Source: RECM01 sp047921215
GTDB taxonomy: Bacteria > Bacteroidota > Rhodothermia > Balneolales > Cyclonatronaceae
Assembly (NCBI GenBank): GCA_047921215.1
Contig: JBLRWO010000010.1
Coordinates: 41,870 to 105,869, forward strand
Length of the DNA: 64,000 bases
Direction: 5' to 3'
The notes beneath the pieces are model-generated. The model was not told the origin of the DNA and did no database searches. It saw only the letters and a list, made by a program, of their open reading frames with translations. Made by a program: the position numbers and the translations under genes. Of the stretch, positions 9,585 to 17,469 are shown one piece after another (the first letter of the stretch is position 1; each line of letters begins with the position of its first letter).

Positions 9585-9672
9585 TACCGGTGCTGTCCGG
9601 GTTTTAAAAACGGGTGAGGTCACAAGAAATGCATGGAACCTTTCATTACCGGGATGTTAACCTGTAAACCGG

Positions 9673-10164
9673 TCAGTTTTTCATGTTGATATATTGCAGA
9701 GGGAGCGGCATTTCAGCTTTCTTTAACATGGAAATCACCTCTTGCAGATCATCAATTTTTTTACCGGTAATGCGAACCTTGTCGTCCATGATTGCCGGCT
9801 GTACTTTAAGCCGGCTGTCTTTAACCAGTTTTACAATTTTTTTGGCATTATCACGGTCGATCCCTTCTTTAGCCGCTACCAGAATACGAATACCTCCGTG
9901 CGAAGTACCTTCAGGTTCACCGAATTCCAATGCTTTAGAGCTGATACCTCTTTTAATGATGTGTCCGGTCAGGGTGTCGCGAACGGCTTTGAATCGCATT
10001 TCGTTTTCTGTAACGATCCGGATCGTCTTATCTTTGCGGTTAAAATCTATTTCGGTCTTCGAATCTCTGAAATCATAACGGTTTCCGATCTCTTTTGCAG
10101 CATTATTTACGGCATTATCCAGTTCCTGGATATCAATTTCATTTACAACATCGAAAGAAGGCAT
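9673..10164 (-). CDS. YajQ-family nucleotide-binding protein
   Basis: A 163-residue protein of the YajQ (UPF0234) family, with the typical opening 'MPSFDVVNEIDIQELDNAVN', the central 'YDFRDSK' and the final 'VISMLKKA'. The family has two RRM-like folds, and members in some bacteria bind cyclic di-GMP or RNA. Length is as usual. The gene is convergent with the patatin gene and divergent from the YdjM-like gene, apparently a single-gene transcript. The role in this organism is not known. Confidence 0.92.
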   Translation of the reverse strand: MPSFDVVNEIDIQELDNAVNNAAKEIGNRYDFRDSKTEIDFNRKDKTIRIVTENEMRFKAVRDTLTGHIIKRGISSKALEFGEPEGTSHGGIRILVAAKEGIDRDNAKKIVKLVKDSRLKVQPAIMDDKVRITGKKIDDLQEVISMLKKAEMPLPLQYINMKN

Positions 10165-10232
10165 ACACGTACTTTTGAATTTTTAAATTAAATGCAGCTG
10201 TAAGCTGTAAGTCAGAAAGGTATAAAAAAAAA

Positions 10233-11264
10233 TTGGATTCCTTAACCCATATCGTGCTTGGAGCGGCCATTGCTGATCTTTCTGCCGGCAGAAAGATCGG
10301 TAAAAGAGCGATGATATATGGTGCAGTACTTGGTACCTTGCCGGACATAGATGTGGCTGCCGGGATATTCATGAATGATCTCGATAAAATAATATTTCAC
10401 CGGGGTGTTACCCATTCCCTTCTGTTCTGGCTGGTCATGTCGCCATTGTGCGGCTGGATTATATCCAGATTTGAAGCCGGGCGCGGAATCACCTTGATCA
10501 GGGCATCAGCTGTAAGTTTTTTGATATTTTCCAGTCATGCCCTGATAGACAGTTTCACCAGCTATGGTACAAGACTGTTAATTCCGGTATCATCTGAAGC
10601 ATTTGCATTCAGCACCATATCCATCATCGATCCTTTTTACAGTATCTGGCTCTGGATTACAATACCATGGGTTTTTATAAGGAGATTGGCATATCACGAA
10701 CGGAGAAAAATTTTGATGGTTGCCCTCATAGCAAGTCACGTGTACCTGGTTGGGACGCTGATCAATAAAGTATACGTAAATACTCAGTTTGAACAGCTGT
10801 TTGCCCGGCAGCAGGAGGATGTAATCCGATTCTACAGTAAGCCGGGGTTGTTCAGTAATCTGCTCTGGCGTGGTATTGCCGAAACAGAAAACGGATTTTA
10901 CGTTGCTCATTTTGCGCAGCTTGCCGGTACGCAACAGGTCGAGGTAACGTATGAACATAAGCGGCATCACCATATTGACCACATCCGTGACACAAGGGCC
11001 ATCATGCGTCTGGCTGATGTAACGGATGGCTATTTTTCGGTTGAGCAGAAAAATGACATTCTGATAGTAAACGACCTCCGGTTTGGGAGAATTTCAGAGT
11101 GGTCGCAAAGCAATTCACCTTATGCGTTCAGTTATAAAATAACAGATGACAGGAAGGGCGTTGATATTCAACGCGTTCCTGTGCGATTTGAAGGAGAGCG
11201 CGACCGGAAAATGGTGAAAAATCTTTTGAAAAGGATTTTGGGTAAACGTATTACTGAACCCTGA
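10233..11264 (+). CDS. YdjM/YbcI-like membrane-bound metal-dependent hydrolase
   Basis: A 343-residue protein whose N-terminus ('MDSLTHIVLGAAIADL', 'GTLPDIDV', 'HRGVTHSLLFW') is the signature of the LexA-binding, inner-membrane-bound putative hydrolase family (PF04307). The His/Asp positions are likely metal ligands. Several membrane helices occupy the first 180 residues, and a soluble C-terminal portion follows. The start is TTG at 10233 with AGAAAGG about 13 bases upstream, and no better start exists. Its 3' end overlaps the opposite-strand small gene by 14 bp. Biochemical function of the family is poorly established. Confidence 0.8.
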   Translation: MDSLTHIVLGAAIADLSAGRKIGKRAMIYGAVLGTLPDIDVAAGIFMNDLDKIIFHRGVTHSLLFWLVMSPLCGWIISRFEAGRGITLIRASAVSFLIFSSHALIDSFTSYGTRLLIPVSSEAFAFSTISIIDPFYSIWLWITIPWVFIRRLAYHERRKILMVALIASHVYLVGTLINKVYVNTQFEQLFARQQEDVIRFYSKPGLFSNLLWRGIAETENGFYVAHFAQLAGTQQVEVTYEHKRHHHIDHIRDTRAIMRLADVTDGYFSVEQKNDILIVNDLRFGRISEWSQSNSPYAFSYKITDDRKGVDIQRVPVRFEGERDRKMVKNLLKRILGKRITEP

Positions 11265-11502
11265 CGATCTCACCCTGTGGGGTTATCCGTTCACCCGGGC
11301 CGGGAAGCCGTTGCGGGAAAGAATGTACCGGGATATTCGGATCACGGTCTTTTGGCATGTAATGATTGTGATTACCATGCGGCACCACTACATACTCTTT
11401 CTGATCGATCAAGCCTGCAGAATCAATGATTGCGATTCCGATAAGCAGAACAATGACTATCAAAAACAGATACTTGATTGTTTTACGAGGTGTTGATGCC
11501 AT
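11251..11502 (-). CDS. small single-pass membrane protein with His-rich motif
   Basis: An 83-residue protein not recognised as a named family. It has a basic N-terminus, one membrane helix (about 9-28), then a soluble tail with 'HGNHNHYMP' (about 42-50) and several prolines. The His-rich stretch could bind a metal. It lies downstream of the sigma-factor gene on the same strand (137 bp gap) and tail-to-tail with the YdjM-like gene. An anti-sigma role was considered, but there is no cytoplasmic zinc-binding anti-sigma domain, so none is claimed. Confidence 0.55.
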   Translation of the reverse strand: MASTPRKTIKYLFLIVIVLLIGIAIIDSAGLIDQKEYVVVPHGNHNHYMPKDRDPNIPVHSFPQRLPGPGERITPQGEIVRVQ

Positions 11503-11638
11503 TACTTTTATGATAAACTGCCGTTTAATTGTGCATGCCGGTACGGATCAGACTGACCGACGTCAAATAATTAAATACCATGTGAAAGATAAATCTATTG
11601 GGCAATATTTTCACATACAAATCCCCGGTTAACATGGG

Positions 11639-12265
11639 CTAAAACTGATCGCGACGGTCTTTAAGGTATTTATAGAGTAATTCCCGAGCCCTGAAAATAT
11701 GAGCTTTTACTGTACCAAGGGGCAGGTCAAGAAGCTGTGCAATTTCTTCGTAACTTTTTTCCTCCATGTGACGCAACTGTATGATTACTCGGTAACGGTC
11801 TGGCAGTATTTCAATGGCATGTTTAAGAATGTTGGAACGCTCATGGCTGATAATCCGGGAATCAGAATGTGCATTTTCATCAGGCAGATCGATGCTCAGT
11901 TCTCCGTCTTTCGTATGAACGGGCTGATCAATAGACAGGGTTTTCAGTTTTTTCTTTCTCAGGTAATCAATCGAATGGTTGGTAGCGATGCGGTATAGCC
12001 AGGTTGAGAATGCGAAGGAGGTATCGTAGGACTGGATGTTATTAAATGCTTTTAAAAAGGTTTCCTGAACAAGATCATCAACCATGCCGGTATCACGTAC
12101 TATCTTGTTGATATGATAGTAGATGGCCCTTTCATACTTTCGGGTTAGTGCACGGTATGCGTCCTGGTTGCCGGAACGCGCCTCCTGAACAAATTCAACG
12201 TCCTCTTTGCTTGATGGGGTTCTCGGCTGATTTACCGTCTGCTCTTTGTTTTCCTTATCTGCCAT
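11639..12265 (-). CDS. ECF-type RNA polymerase sigma factor
   Basis: A 208-residue sigma-70 family protein with regions 2 and 4 only, as in ECF (group 4) sigma factors. Region 2 includes 'VDDLVQETFLKAFNNIQSYD' and 'FSTWLYRIATNHSIDYLRKKK'. Region 4 includes 'LPDRYRVIIQLRHMEEKSYEEIAQLL' and 'PLGTVKAHIFRARELL'. It is about 20 residues longer than the minimal form at the N-terminus. No anti-sigma gene is adjacent. It is divergent, across 156 bp, from a CarH-like cobalamin-binding gene. In Streptomyces, a light-responsive B12 regulator (LitR) sits beside the ECF sigma LitS, which makes the neighbourhood notable. Confidence 0.9.
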   Translation of the reverse strand: MADKENKEQTVNQPRTPSSKEDVEFVQEARSGNQDAYRALTRKYERAIYYHINKIVRDTGMVDDLVQETFLKAFNNIQSYDTSFAFSTWLYRIATNHSIDYLRKKKLKTLSIDQPVHTKDGELSIDLPDENAHSDSRIISHERSNILKHAIEILPDRYRVIIQLRHMEEKSYEEIAQLLDLPLGTVKAHIFRARELLYKYLKDRRDQF

Positions 12266-12406
12266 TCAAATAAATTACGTAAGCTGAAAGATTATCCCAA
12301 TGTCTTTCCCAGTATTCTTTTTTACGGCCTTTGAATATTAATTTTTCTTGATTTTAATCTGATTTTAGATCACTTTAGTATCAGATCAGCAATCGATAAA
12401 ATCATC

Positions 12407-12413
12407 AGGAAGG
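12407..12413 (+). promoter_or_regulatory. ribosome binding site AGGAAGG
   Basis: AGGAAGG lies 8 bases before the ATG at 12422. A strong Shine-Dalgarno is uncommon in this genome, where most genes lack one, and it fixes the start of the cobalamin-binding protein. Confidence 0.6.
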
Positions 12414-12421
12414 CAGGCAGG

Positions 12422-13501
12422 ATGATAAAGGCAAGCAGTCATAAGGTATTGCGGAACAGAGGCAAGATTGCATCACGAAGTATTGAGCATCTTCTCAATC
12501 GCCGTCCTGATCTCAAAAAATCTCTGAACAGGTCAACATTGTTAAAAATGCACACTGATCTAGCCAATAGTATTGCACATTTATCCGGTTCGGTTGCAGC
12601 TTCAGACCCCGGTTTGTTTTATGATCATATCAAATGGACGGAGTGCTATTATAAGCACAGAGGGTTAAAACCCGAAATACTGCCGGATCTGCTATCCGTT
12701 ATGCATCATTCTATCTCAGAGATTACCTGCTCGTCGGGAGATGATACACCAACCGAGATAATCCATTCCGGTATTGAATGGTTACACAATCACCGAACAG
12801 CCTCAATCAATGATGAGGAAAATCCGGTAAGCCCTGAAGGACATGCCTATGCCGCCATCCTTCTTGAAGATGATCTTGAAAAAGCCCGCACCTACATAGA
12901 TGAACTGATTCGGCAGCAATGGAATATTGAAGAGATCATTACCGATGTTGTGCAGAACGCACTCTCTGAAATCGGAAGTAAATGGCATACTAATCAGATC
13001 AGCAGCAAAAGGGAGAATACCGCATCAAAAATTAACCGGTCTGTCATTCTGGATTTACTGAAAAATGACCTCAGGGGTATATCCGTGACTGGTCTTTGTG
13101 CGTTGTACTCTCCCTCTGGTGAGTTGCATAATCTTGGATTAACCTTGGTTGGTGAATTATTGAAAAACCAGGGAATCGACGTTCAAAAATTCGGCCCCAA
13201 TATCCGTGATTCGGAGTTTATAACCTGTCTGCAAACGCTCAGGCCCGATGCCCTGGCTGTTTCCATCACCATGGCCAGCGATCTTCCAAACCTTGCCGTT
13301 GTTCTGAATAAAATCAGGCAAAACCCTGAACTTGATTCCATGACGATTGTTGTGGGGGGCTATCTCGCTGGTAAACTGACATCAAAAGGCCAATTGCCTG
13401 GTGCTGACGTGATCACCAATGATTTACGTGAGGGTATTAATAGCATAAAGAAATCCATACAAGTTGAAAAAGTGACCAAATCGGCGTATTCTTCGCACTA
13501 A
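12422..13501 (+). CDS. CarH-like cobalamin-binding sensor without a MerR domain
   Basis: A 359-residue protein. Residues about 140-220 form a B12-binding helical bundle and 220-345 a Rossmann-type B12-binding domain. Lower-ligand motif E234-x-H236-x-x-G239 has the E-x-H-x-x-G form seen in CarH rather than the D-x-H-x-x-G of mutases. In the bundle, W188-H189 followed by E198 reproduces the W-x9-E(H) light-sensing signature, with N199 in place of the last His. H189 corresponds to the CarH residue that ligates cobalt after photolysis. The N-terminal 1-135 is helical, resembles RsbR-type sensor domains and has no HTH. A response regulator follows 45 bp downstream. I infer an adenosylcobalamin light or B12 sensor signalling by protein contact. 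Confidence 0.78.
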   Translation: MIKASSHKVLRNRGKIASRSIEHLLNRRPDLKKSLNRSTLLKMHTDLANSIAHLSGSVAASDPGLFYDHIKWTECYYKHRGLKPEILPDLLSVMHHSISEITCSSGDDTPTEIIHSGIEWLHNHRTASINDEENPVSPEGHAYAAILLEDDLEKARTYIDELIRQQWNIEEIITDVVQNALSEIGSKWHTNQISSKRENTASKINRSVILDLLKNDLRGISVTGLCALYSPSGELHNLGLTLVGELLKNQGIDVQKFGPNIRDSEFITCLQTLRPDALAVSITMASDLPNLAVVLNKIRQNPELDSMTIVVGGYLAGKLTSKGQLPGADVITNDLREGINSIKKSIQVEKVTKSAYSSH

Positions 13502-13546
13502 TCAAATTTAAAATGTCGCACATTATAGAATTATCCGGGATGCTCA

Positions 13547-13921
13547 ATGAGTAAAATAGTTCTTGTTGAAGACGAGTTCATTATCGCCATGGTTCTGGAA
13601 AAACAGCTCCAGAAGTTTGGATACGACCTGGCCGCAAAAGTCACAAACGGTAAAGATGCAATTGAAGCCGTTAAAACACATCAGCCCGATCTGATTATCA
13701 TGGATATTAAAATCGATGGCGATATGGATGGTGTCGACGCAATGAATGAAATCAGAAAATTCTCGGATGTGCCGGTTATCTATATGTCCGGTAATTCAGA
13801 TTCAGGTACAAGGGAACGGGCTTCCGAGACCGGACCTGTTGATTACATGGTGAAACCCATCCCGATCCAGGAACTCAATAATTCCATAAAAAAGGGCATT
13901 GCAAAAGACAAGGCCGGTTGA
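13547..13921 (+). CDS. stand-alone response regulator receiver
   Basis: A 124-residue single receiver domain with no output domain. The acidic pair E8-D9, phospho-acceptor D53 ('LIIMDIKIDG'), switch S81 and K103 in 'MVKP' are all present, so it should be phosphorylatable. The gene follows the cobalamin-binding sensor by 45 bp on the same strand. No histidine kinase is in the window, so its phosphodonor is elsewhere. It may relay a signal from, or to, the B12-binding protein, or be an unlinked phosphorelay component. Confidence 0.9.
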   Translation: MSKIVLVEDEFIIAMVLEKQLQKFGYDLAAKVTNGKDAIEAVKTHQPDLIIMDIKIDGDMDGVDAMNEIRKFSDVPVIYMSGNSDSGTRERASETGPVDYMVKPIPIQELNNSIKKGIAKDKAG

Positions 13922-13925
13922 TTTG

Positions 13926-14858
13926 CTAACAGGTACGATCCCGGAAGGCTTTCAGAAGCGCACCATGCCGGATGCCACCGGATGATACAAGGAGATCGGT
14001 GAAACCGTAGTGATCCATCACCCCTTCCAGAATCAGTAACCCGGCCAGTATCACATCCTCCCTGCCCTTTAGAATTCCGGGGTTTAATGACAGTATCTGA
14101 CAAACGTTCATGGGGATGATATCGGTAATGATATCTTTAATTTGCATCGCACTGATAGTGAATCGTGAGGTTTGAAATTCCTGAATATCACTCAGATCAT
14201 AACACAGTGCGGCAAGGGACGTTACAGTTCCTGCCACTCCTGCGAGTTTTGTTCCGGGCAGAATGCTGAAACCGTCTGATCCAAGTTTATTCCGTATTGA
14301 ATGCCTGCAGGCATCAATTTCCGATGGTGCCGGCGGATCATTTTTCAGATACCGCTCGGTAAACCGGACAGAACCCATATCAATAGAAACATACCGTTTG
14401 AGCGTGCCTGAAGTACCTGCAGCCAGTTCTGTGCTTCCACCCCCTATATCAACTATCAATGTTTCCTGATCCGGCTTTAAATCAAGCGGGACCACCGCTC
14501 CGAAGTATGTCCACTCAGCCTCCTCCGGTCCGGTGAGAATTCGTACCGGAAAACCGGTTTCTTTTTTTACCAAACCAATAAAATCATTTCTGTTGGCGGC
14601 ATCCCTTACAGCACTTGTTGCAGTTACGATTACGGGAATATCACCAAATCCGGAAAGAATGGCTTCCCTGTAGTTAAGAAGAACTTTTATTACCTTTTCA
14701 ATCCCTCCTGTACCGAGGTTGCCTGACTCGTCAACCTGTCTGCCCAGGCGTGGTATTGCCTGCATTTCAAGGAGCGGAGTAATCGAACCGTCCTTAACAT
14801 CAGCTATTAGCAGAAGAACGGTGTTGGTCCCAATATCAATAGCGGCCCTGATTGACAC
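13926..14858 (-). CDS. Ppx/GppA family exopolyphosphatase
   Basis: A 310-residue ASKHA-fold phosphatase. The first phosphate loop 'AAIDIGTNTVLLLI' is at residues 5-18 and the second, 'IVDIGGGSTELA', is near the middle. The length fits the short bacterial Ppx/GppA form without the C-terminal HD domain. It hydrolyses polyphosphate or guanosine pentaphosphate, and sequence does not decide which. GTG start at 14858, 3 bp after the prmA stop, so it is co-transcribed with prmA. It converges with the response regulator with 4 bp between. Confidence 0.85.
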   Translation of the reverse strand: MSIRAAIDIGTNTVLLLIADVKDGSITPLLEMQAIPRLGRQVDESGNLGTGGIEKVIKVLLNYREAILSGFGDIPVIVTATSAVRDAANRNDFIGLVKKETGFPVRILTGPEEAEWTYFGAVVPLDLKPDQETLIVDIGGGSTELAAGTSGTLKRYVSIDMGSVRFTERYLKNDPPAPSEIDACRHSIRNKLGSDGFSILPGTKLAGVAGTVTSLAALCYDLSDIQEFQTSRFTISAMQIKDIITDIIPMNVCQILSLNPGILKGREDVILAGLLILEGVMDHYGFTDLLVSSGGIRHGALLKAFRDRTC

Positions 14859-14861
14859 GGA

Positions 14862-15704
14862 TCAGCGTTTTTGAAATTTCAGGGATATCCACTCTCCTTC
14901 GTACAGCTCATCAACAAGATGCAACCTGTTGTAGTTGGTATCGGCCAGGATGGTTTCTCGATCAGCCGTCATTAAGCCAGACAGAAGCAGGTAACCGTTC
15001 TTTTTAACTTTTCCGGCCAGTAAACAGGATATCTCGAGAAGGATATTCCGGTTTATATTAGCCATAACAATATCGAATGATTCACTGTCCGGAATCATGC
15101 TGATTGTACCCAGTATCACATTCAAGCGGTCGTCAACCTTGTTCAGGTACGCATTCTCAAGTGCATTATGATAGCTCCACTCATCGATATCAAAACCGGA
15201 AGCCGATTTTGCCCCCATTTTCAGTGCGGCAATAGCCAGGATACCTGATCCCGTTCCGGCATCCAGAACGGTTGTATCCGTACAATCGGTTCTCTCCAGC
15301 ATTCTCAGCATCAGCCGGGTGGTTTCATGATAGCCGGTACCGAACGACATTTTAGGATCGATTTCAAGAACAATTCTTCCTTCGGGTACAGGTACCATAG
15401 ACCAGGTGGGCTTGATGTAGAAATTACCGACGGTCATGGGTTTTATAGTACCTTCCCACTCCTTATTCCAGTTCTTTGGCTGATGAACGATCTCACTTTC
15501 GATCCATGCACCATCAAATCCGGATATAAGTCTTTCAATGTGTTCCCTCGCCGTATCGTCAAGCCTGGATGCGGGAATAAAAGCAAGTATGAAGTTATCA
15601 TCCTGCTCAAAACCCTCGAAATCAAGCTCGTTAAGCTCCGCTATCAGAAATTCCTGATATTTTTCCGGCATAATGATTTTGAGCTCGAGATATGGCTGAT
15701 TCAT
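14862..15704 (-). CDS. prmA: ribosomal protein L11 methyltransferase
   Basis: A 280-residue SAM-dependent methyltransferase. The N-terminal substrate-recognition domain is followed by the catalytic domain with motif I 'VLDAGTGSGILAIAALKMGA' and 'NINRNILLEI', corresponding to the N-x-x-x-x-x-L motif of PrmA. It trimethylates ribosomal protein L11. The ATG start shares one base with the upstream stop (TAATG), and the Ppx/GppA gene follows, so this is part of a gatA-SDR-peptidase-prmA-ppx run on the minus strand. Confidence 0.92.
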   Translation of the reverse strand: MNQPYLELKIIMPEKYQEFLIAELNELDFEGFEQDDNFILAFIPASRLDDTAREHIERLISGFDGAWIESEIVHQPKNWNKEWEGTIKPMTVGNFYIKPTWSMVPVPEGRIVLEIDPKMSFGTGYHETTRLMLRMLERTDCTDTTVLDAGTGSGILAIAALKMGAKSASGFDIDEWSYHNALENAYLNKVDDRLNVILGTISMIPDSESFDIVMANINRNILLEISCLLAGKVKKNGYLLLSGLMTADRETILADTNYNRLHLVDELYEGEWISLKFQKR

Positions 15705-16690
15705 TATTTAATCCTGTTATAAATAATTTCAGTTAACAAAGTCCCTGTCATTCCGAGGGTTTCCTTTGAAATGATATCCAAATTGTCGGCATGGGTATGC
15801 CAGTATACCGGAAATACGGAGTTGCCGGCACCACTGTTGTGATGGATAATATTGATGGTCGGGATACCGAGCTGTTCGTTCACCACAACGTGATCGTCTG
15901 ATATGGCTGCGCCTCGTATATCAGGAAACTGATTACCATAACCCAGCTCTGATGCCACCTGCCACACCCCGTCAACAAGCGACTTTGCGTAGGTCAATGA
16001 GTATAGTTCTTTTGGGAAAATAGCACCTTCGGCCCCAACCATGTCGAGTAGTATTCCGAAACGGGGGCTGTAACCTGGAACAGGTGGGTTTTCAGCCCAT
16101 TCCCTGGCACCCAGAAAATAATATTGCAGATCGCCTTCACGTCCGTAATCCTCGCCGTCAAATAATACCAGGTCTACACCAACCGGTGGGGGATTCCCCG
16201 AGAGTATGCGTGCCATTTCGAGCAGAACAGCAACCCCGCTGGCCCCGTCGTCAGCACCGGGAATCGGATCATCACGCCGAGTCACATCCGGATCCCTGTC
16301 TGCCCGGGGGCGGGTATCCCAGTGGGCACAAAGGAAAATCCTGTCGGCTGCTTCAAGATTAAATGCAGCTATGATGTTTGAAAACTGCAGGGTATCGCCG
16401 TAAATGGTCCTGGTAAAGTTCTGGGTGAATACACTTCGCCGGCCGGCGTGTTCACGCAGAGTGCTGAGCAGATAGTTTCTGGTATCAGTATGGGCTTGTG
16501 ATCCCGGTACACGGGGGCCGAACTCCAGCTGCCGGCGAACATGGGTGTAAGCAGAGTCGCCGCTGAATACCGGCACTTCCCTGTTCAGTGCGGTAAAACG
16601 GGTCAGTTCCGGTTGTATTTCCGCTTCTGAACTGCATGCTGCTGTTATCAGAATCAACAGCAGAAGAAAAAAGATATGTTCAGTCTTCAT
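15704..16690 (-). CDS. M28-family lipoprotein peptidase / glutaminyl cyclase-like
   Basis: A 328-residue exported lipoprotein: signal peptide with lipobox 'ITAAC' (Cys at about 19), then an M28 zinc-peptidase fold. The metal-site segments 'LCAHWDTRP', 'PGADDGASGVAVLLEMARIL' and 'LVLFDGEDYG' are present, and 'ISDDHVVVNEQLGIPTINII' supplies the late ligand region. This pattern is shared by bacterial glutaminyl-peptide cyclotransferases, which form N-terminal pyroglutamate, and by aminopeptidases. Bacteroidota relatives of this length are usually the former. The 11-bp overlap with the upstream SDR and 1-bp overlap with prmA indicate one transcript. Confidence 0.82.
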   Translation of the reverse strand: MKTEHIFFLLLLILITAACSSEAEIQPELTRFTALNREVPVFSGDSAYTHVRRQLEFGPRVPGSQAHTDTRNYLLSTLREHAGRRSVFTQNFTRTIYGDTLQFSNIIAAFNLEAADRIFLCAHWDTRPRADRDPDVTRRDDPIPGADDGASGVAVLLEMARILSGNPPPVGVDLVLFDGEDYGREGDLQYYFLGAREWAENPPVPGYSPRFGILLDMVGAEGAIFPKELYSLTYAKSLVDGVWQVASELGYGNQFPDIRGAAISDDHVVVNEQLGIPTINIIHHNSGAGNSVFPVYWHTHADNLDIISKETLGMTGTLLTEIIYNRIK

Positions 16691-17459
16691 CTCTGCGGTT
16701 CAGTAAAAAAACGGATGACTGATCCACAGGCATAACAATCATATCCAGAATATTCACATGGGTCGGCCTGTTGACCATAAAAATGATCATTTCGGCGACA
16801 TCACCTGCACACAGGGGTTCAACTCCGCGGTATACCTGACTGGCCCTGTCTTCATCACCGTGAAATCGCACCTTGCTGAACTCGGTTTCAACCAGACCCG
16901 GCGAAATCATGCCCACCCTGACCTTGCTGCCGGAGAGATCCATTTTCAGTGATCGTGTGAATGCAGCTACCGCATGTTTCGTGGCACAGTAGACTGATCC
17001 GCCGGGATATGAATCATGGCCTGCGATGGAACCGGTATTCAGAATGAACCCTTTGTTACGGGATTTCATCCCCGGAACCACCAGACGGGTCATGTTCAAC
17101 AGTCCCGTGATGTTGGTTTCGATCATCTCATCCCAGTCGTTGAAATCGGCCCTGTCGGCCGGGTCAAGTCCACGGGAGAGGCCTGCATTGTTGATGAGAA
17201 TATCAATGGGCCGGTTACCGAGAAAGTCCATGAACCGGATACAAGCCTGGCGGTCGCGGACATCAAAATTTCCGGTAATAACTTCGACAGGGCACTGCTC
17301 CTTAATATTCCGGGCCAGTTCCTCAAGTTTATCTTCCCTGCGCCCTGTAATGATAAGATCGGTTCCCATGGAGGCAAATGCGTATGCACAAGCCTCACCA
17401 ATGCCGGACGTTGCCCCGGTTATCAGAACCGTTTTTCCATGAATACGGTTTTGATCCAT
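16680..17459 (-). CDS. SDR-family NAD(P)-dependent oxidoreductase
   Basis: A 259-residue classical short-chain dehydrogenase resembling YdfG (3-hydroxy acid/serine dehydrogenase). Cofactor motif TGATSGIG is at 14-21, 'NNAG' at 90-93 and N116. The catalytic S144, Y157 and K161 are all present. The frame stays open to 17588, but that extension lies inside gatA. The ATG at 17459, 10 bp after the gatA stop, gives the normal N-terminus. Substrate is unknown. Confidence 0.88.
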   Translation of the reverse strand: MDQNRIHGKTVLITGATSGIGEACAYAFASMGTDLIITGRREDKLEELARNIKEQCPVEVITGNFDVRDRQACIRFMDFLGNRPIDILINNAGLSRGLDPADRADFNDWDEMIETNITGLLNMTRLVVPGMKSRNKGFILNTGSIAGHDSYPGGSVYCATKHAVAAFTRSLKMDLSGSKVRVGMISPGLVETEFSKVRFHGDEDRASQVYRGVEPLCAGDVAEMIIFMVNRPTHVNILDMIVMPVDQSSVFLLNRRDED

Positions 17460-17469
17460 TTTATTATTG

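Noticed and set aside
11251..11502. Anti-sigma factor for the ECF gene
   Set aside because: No cytoplasmic zinc-binding or other anti-sigma domain. The N-terminus before the helix is only about eight residues.
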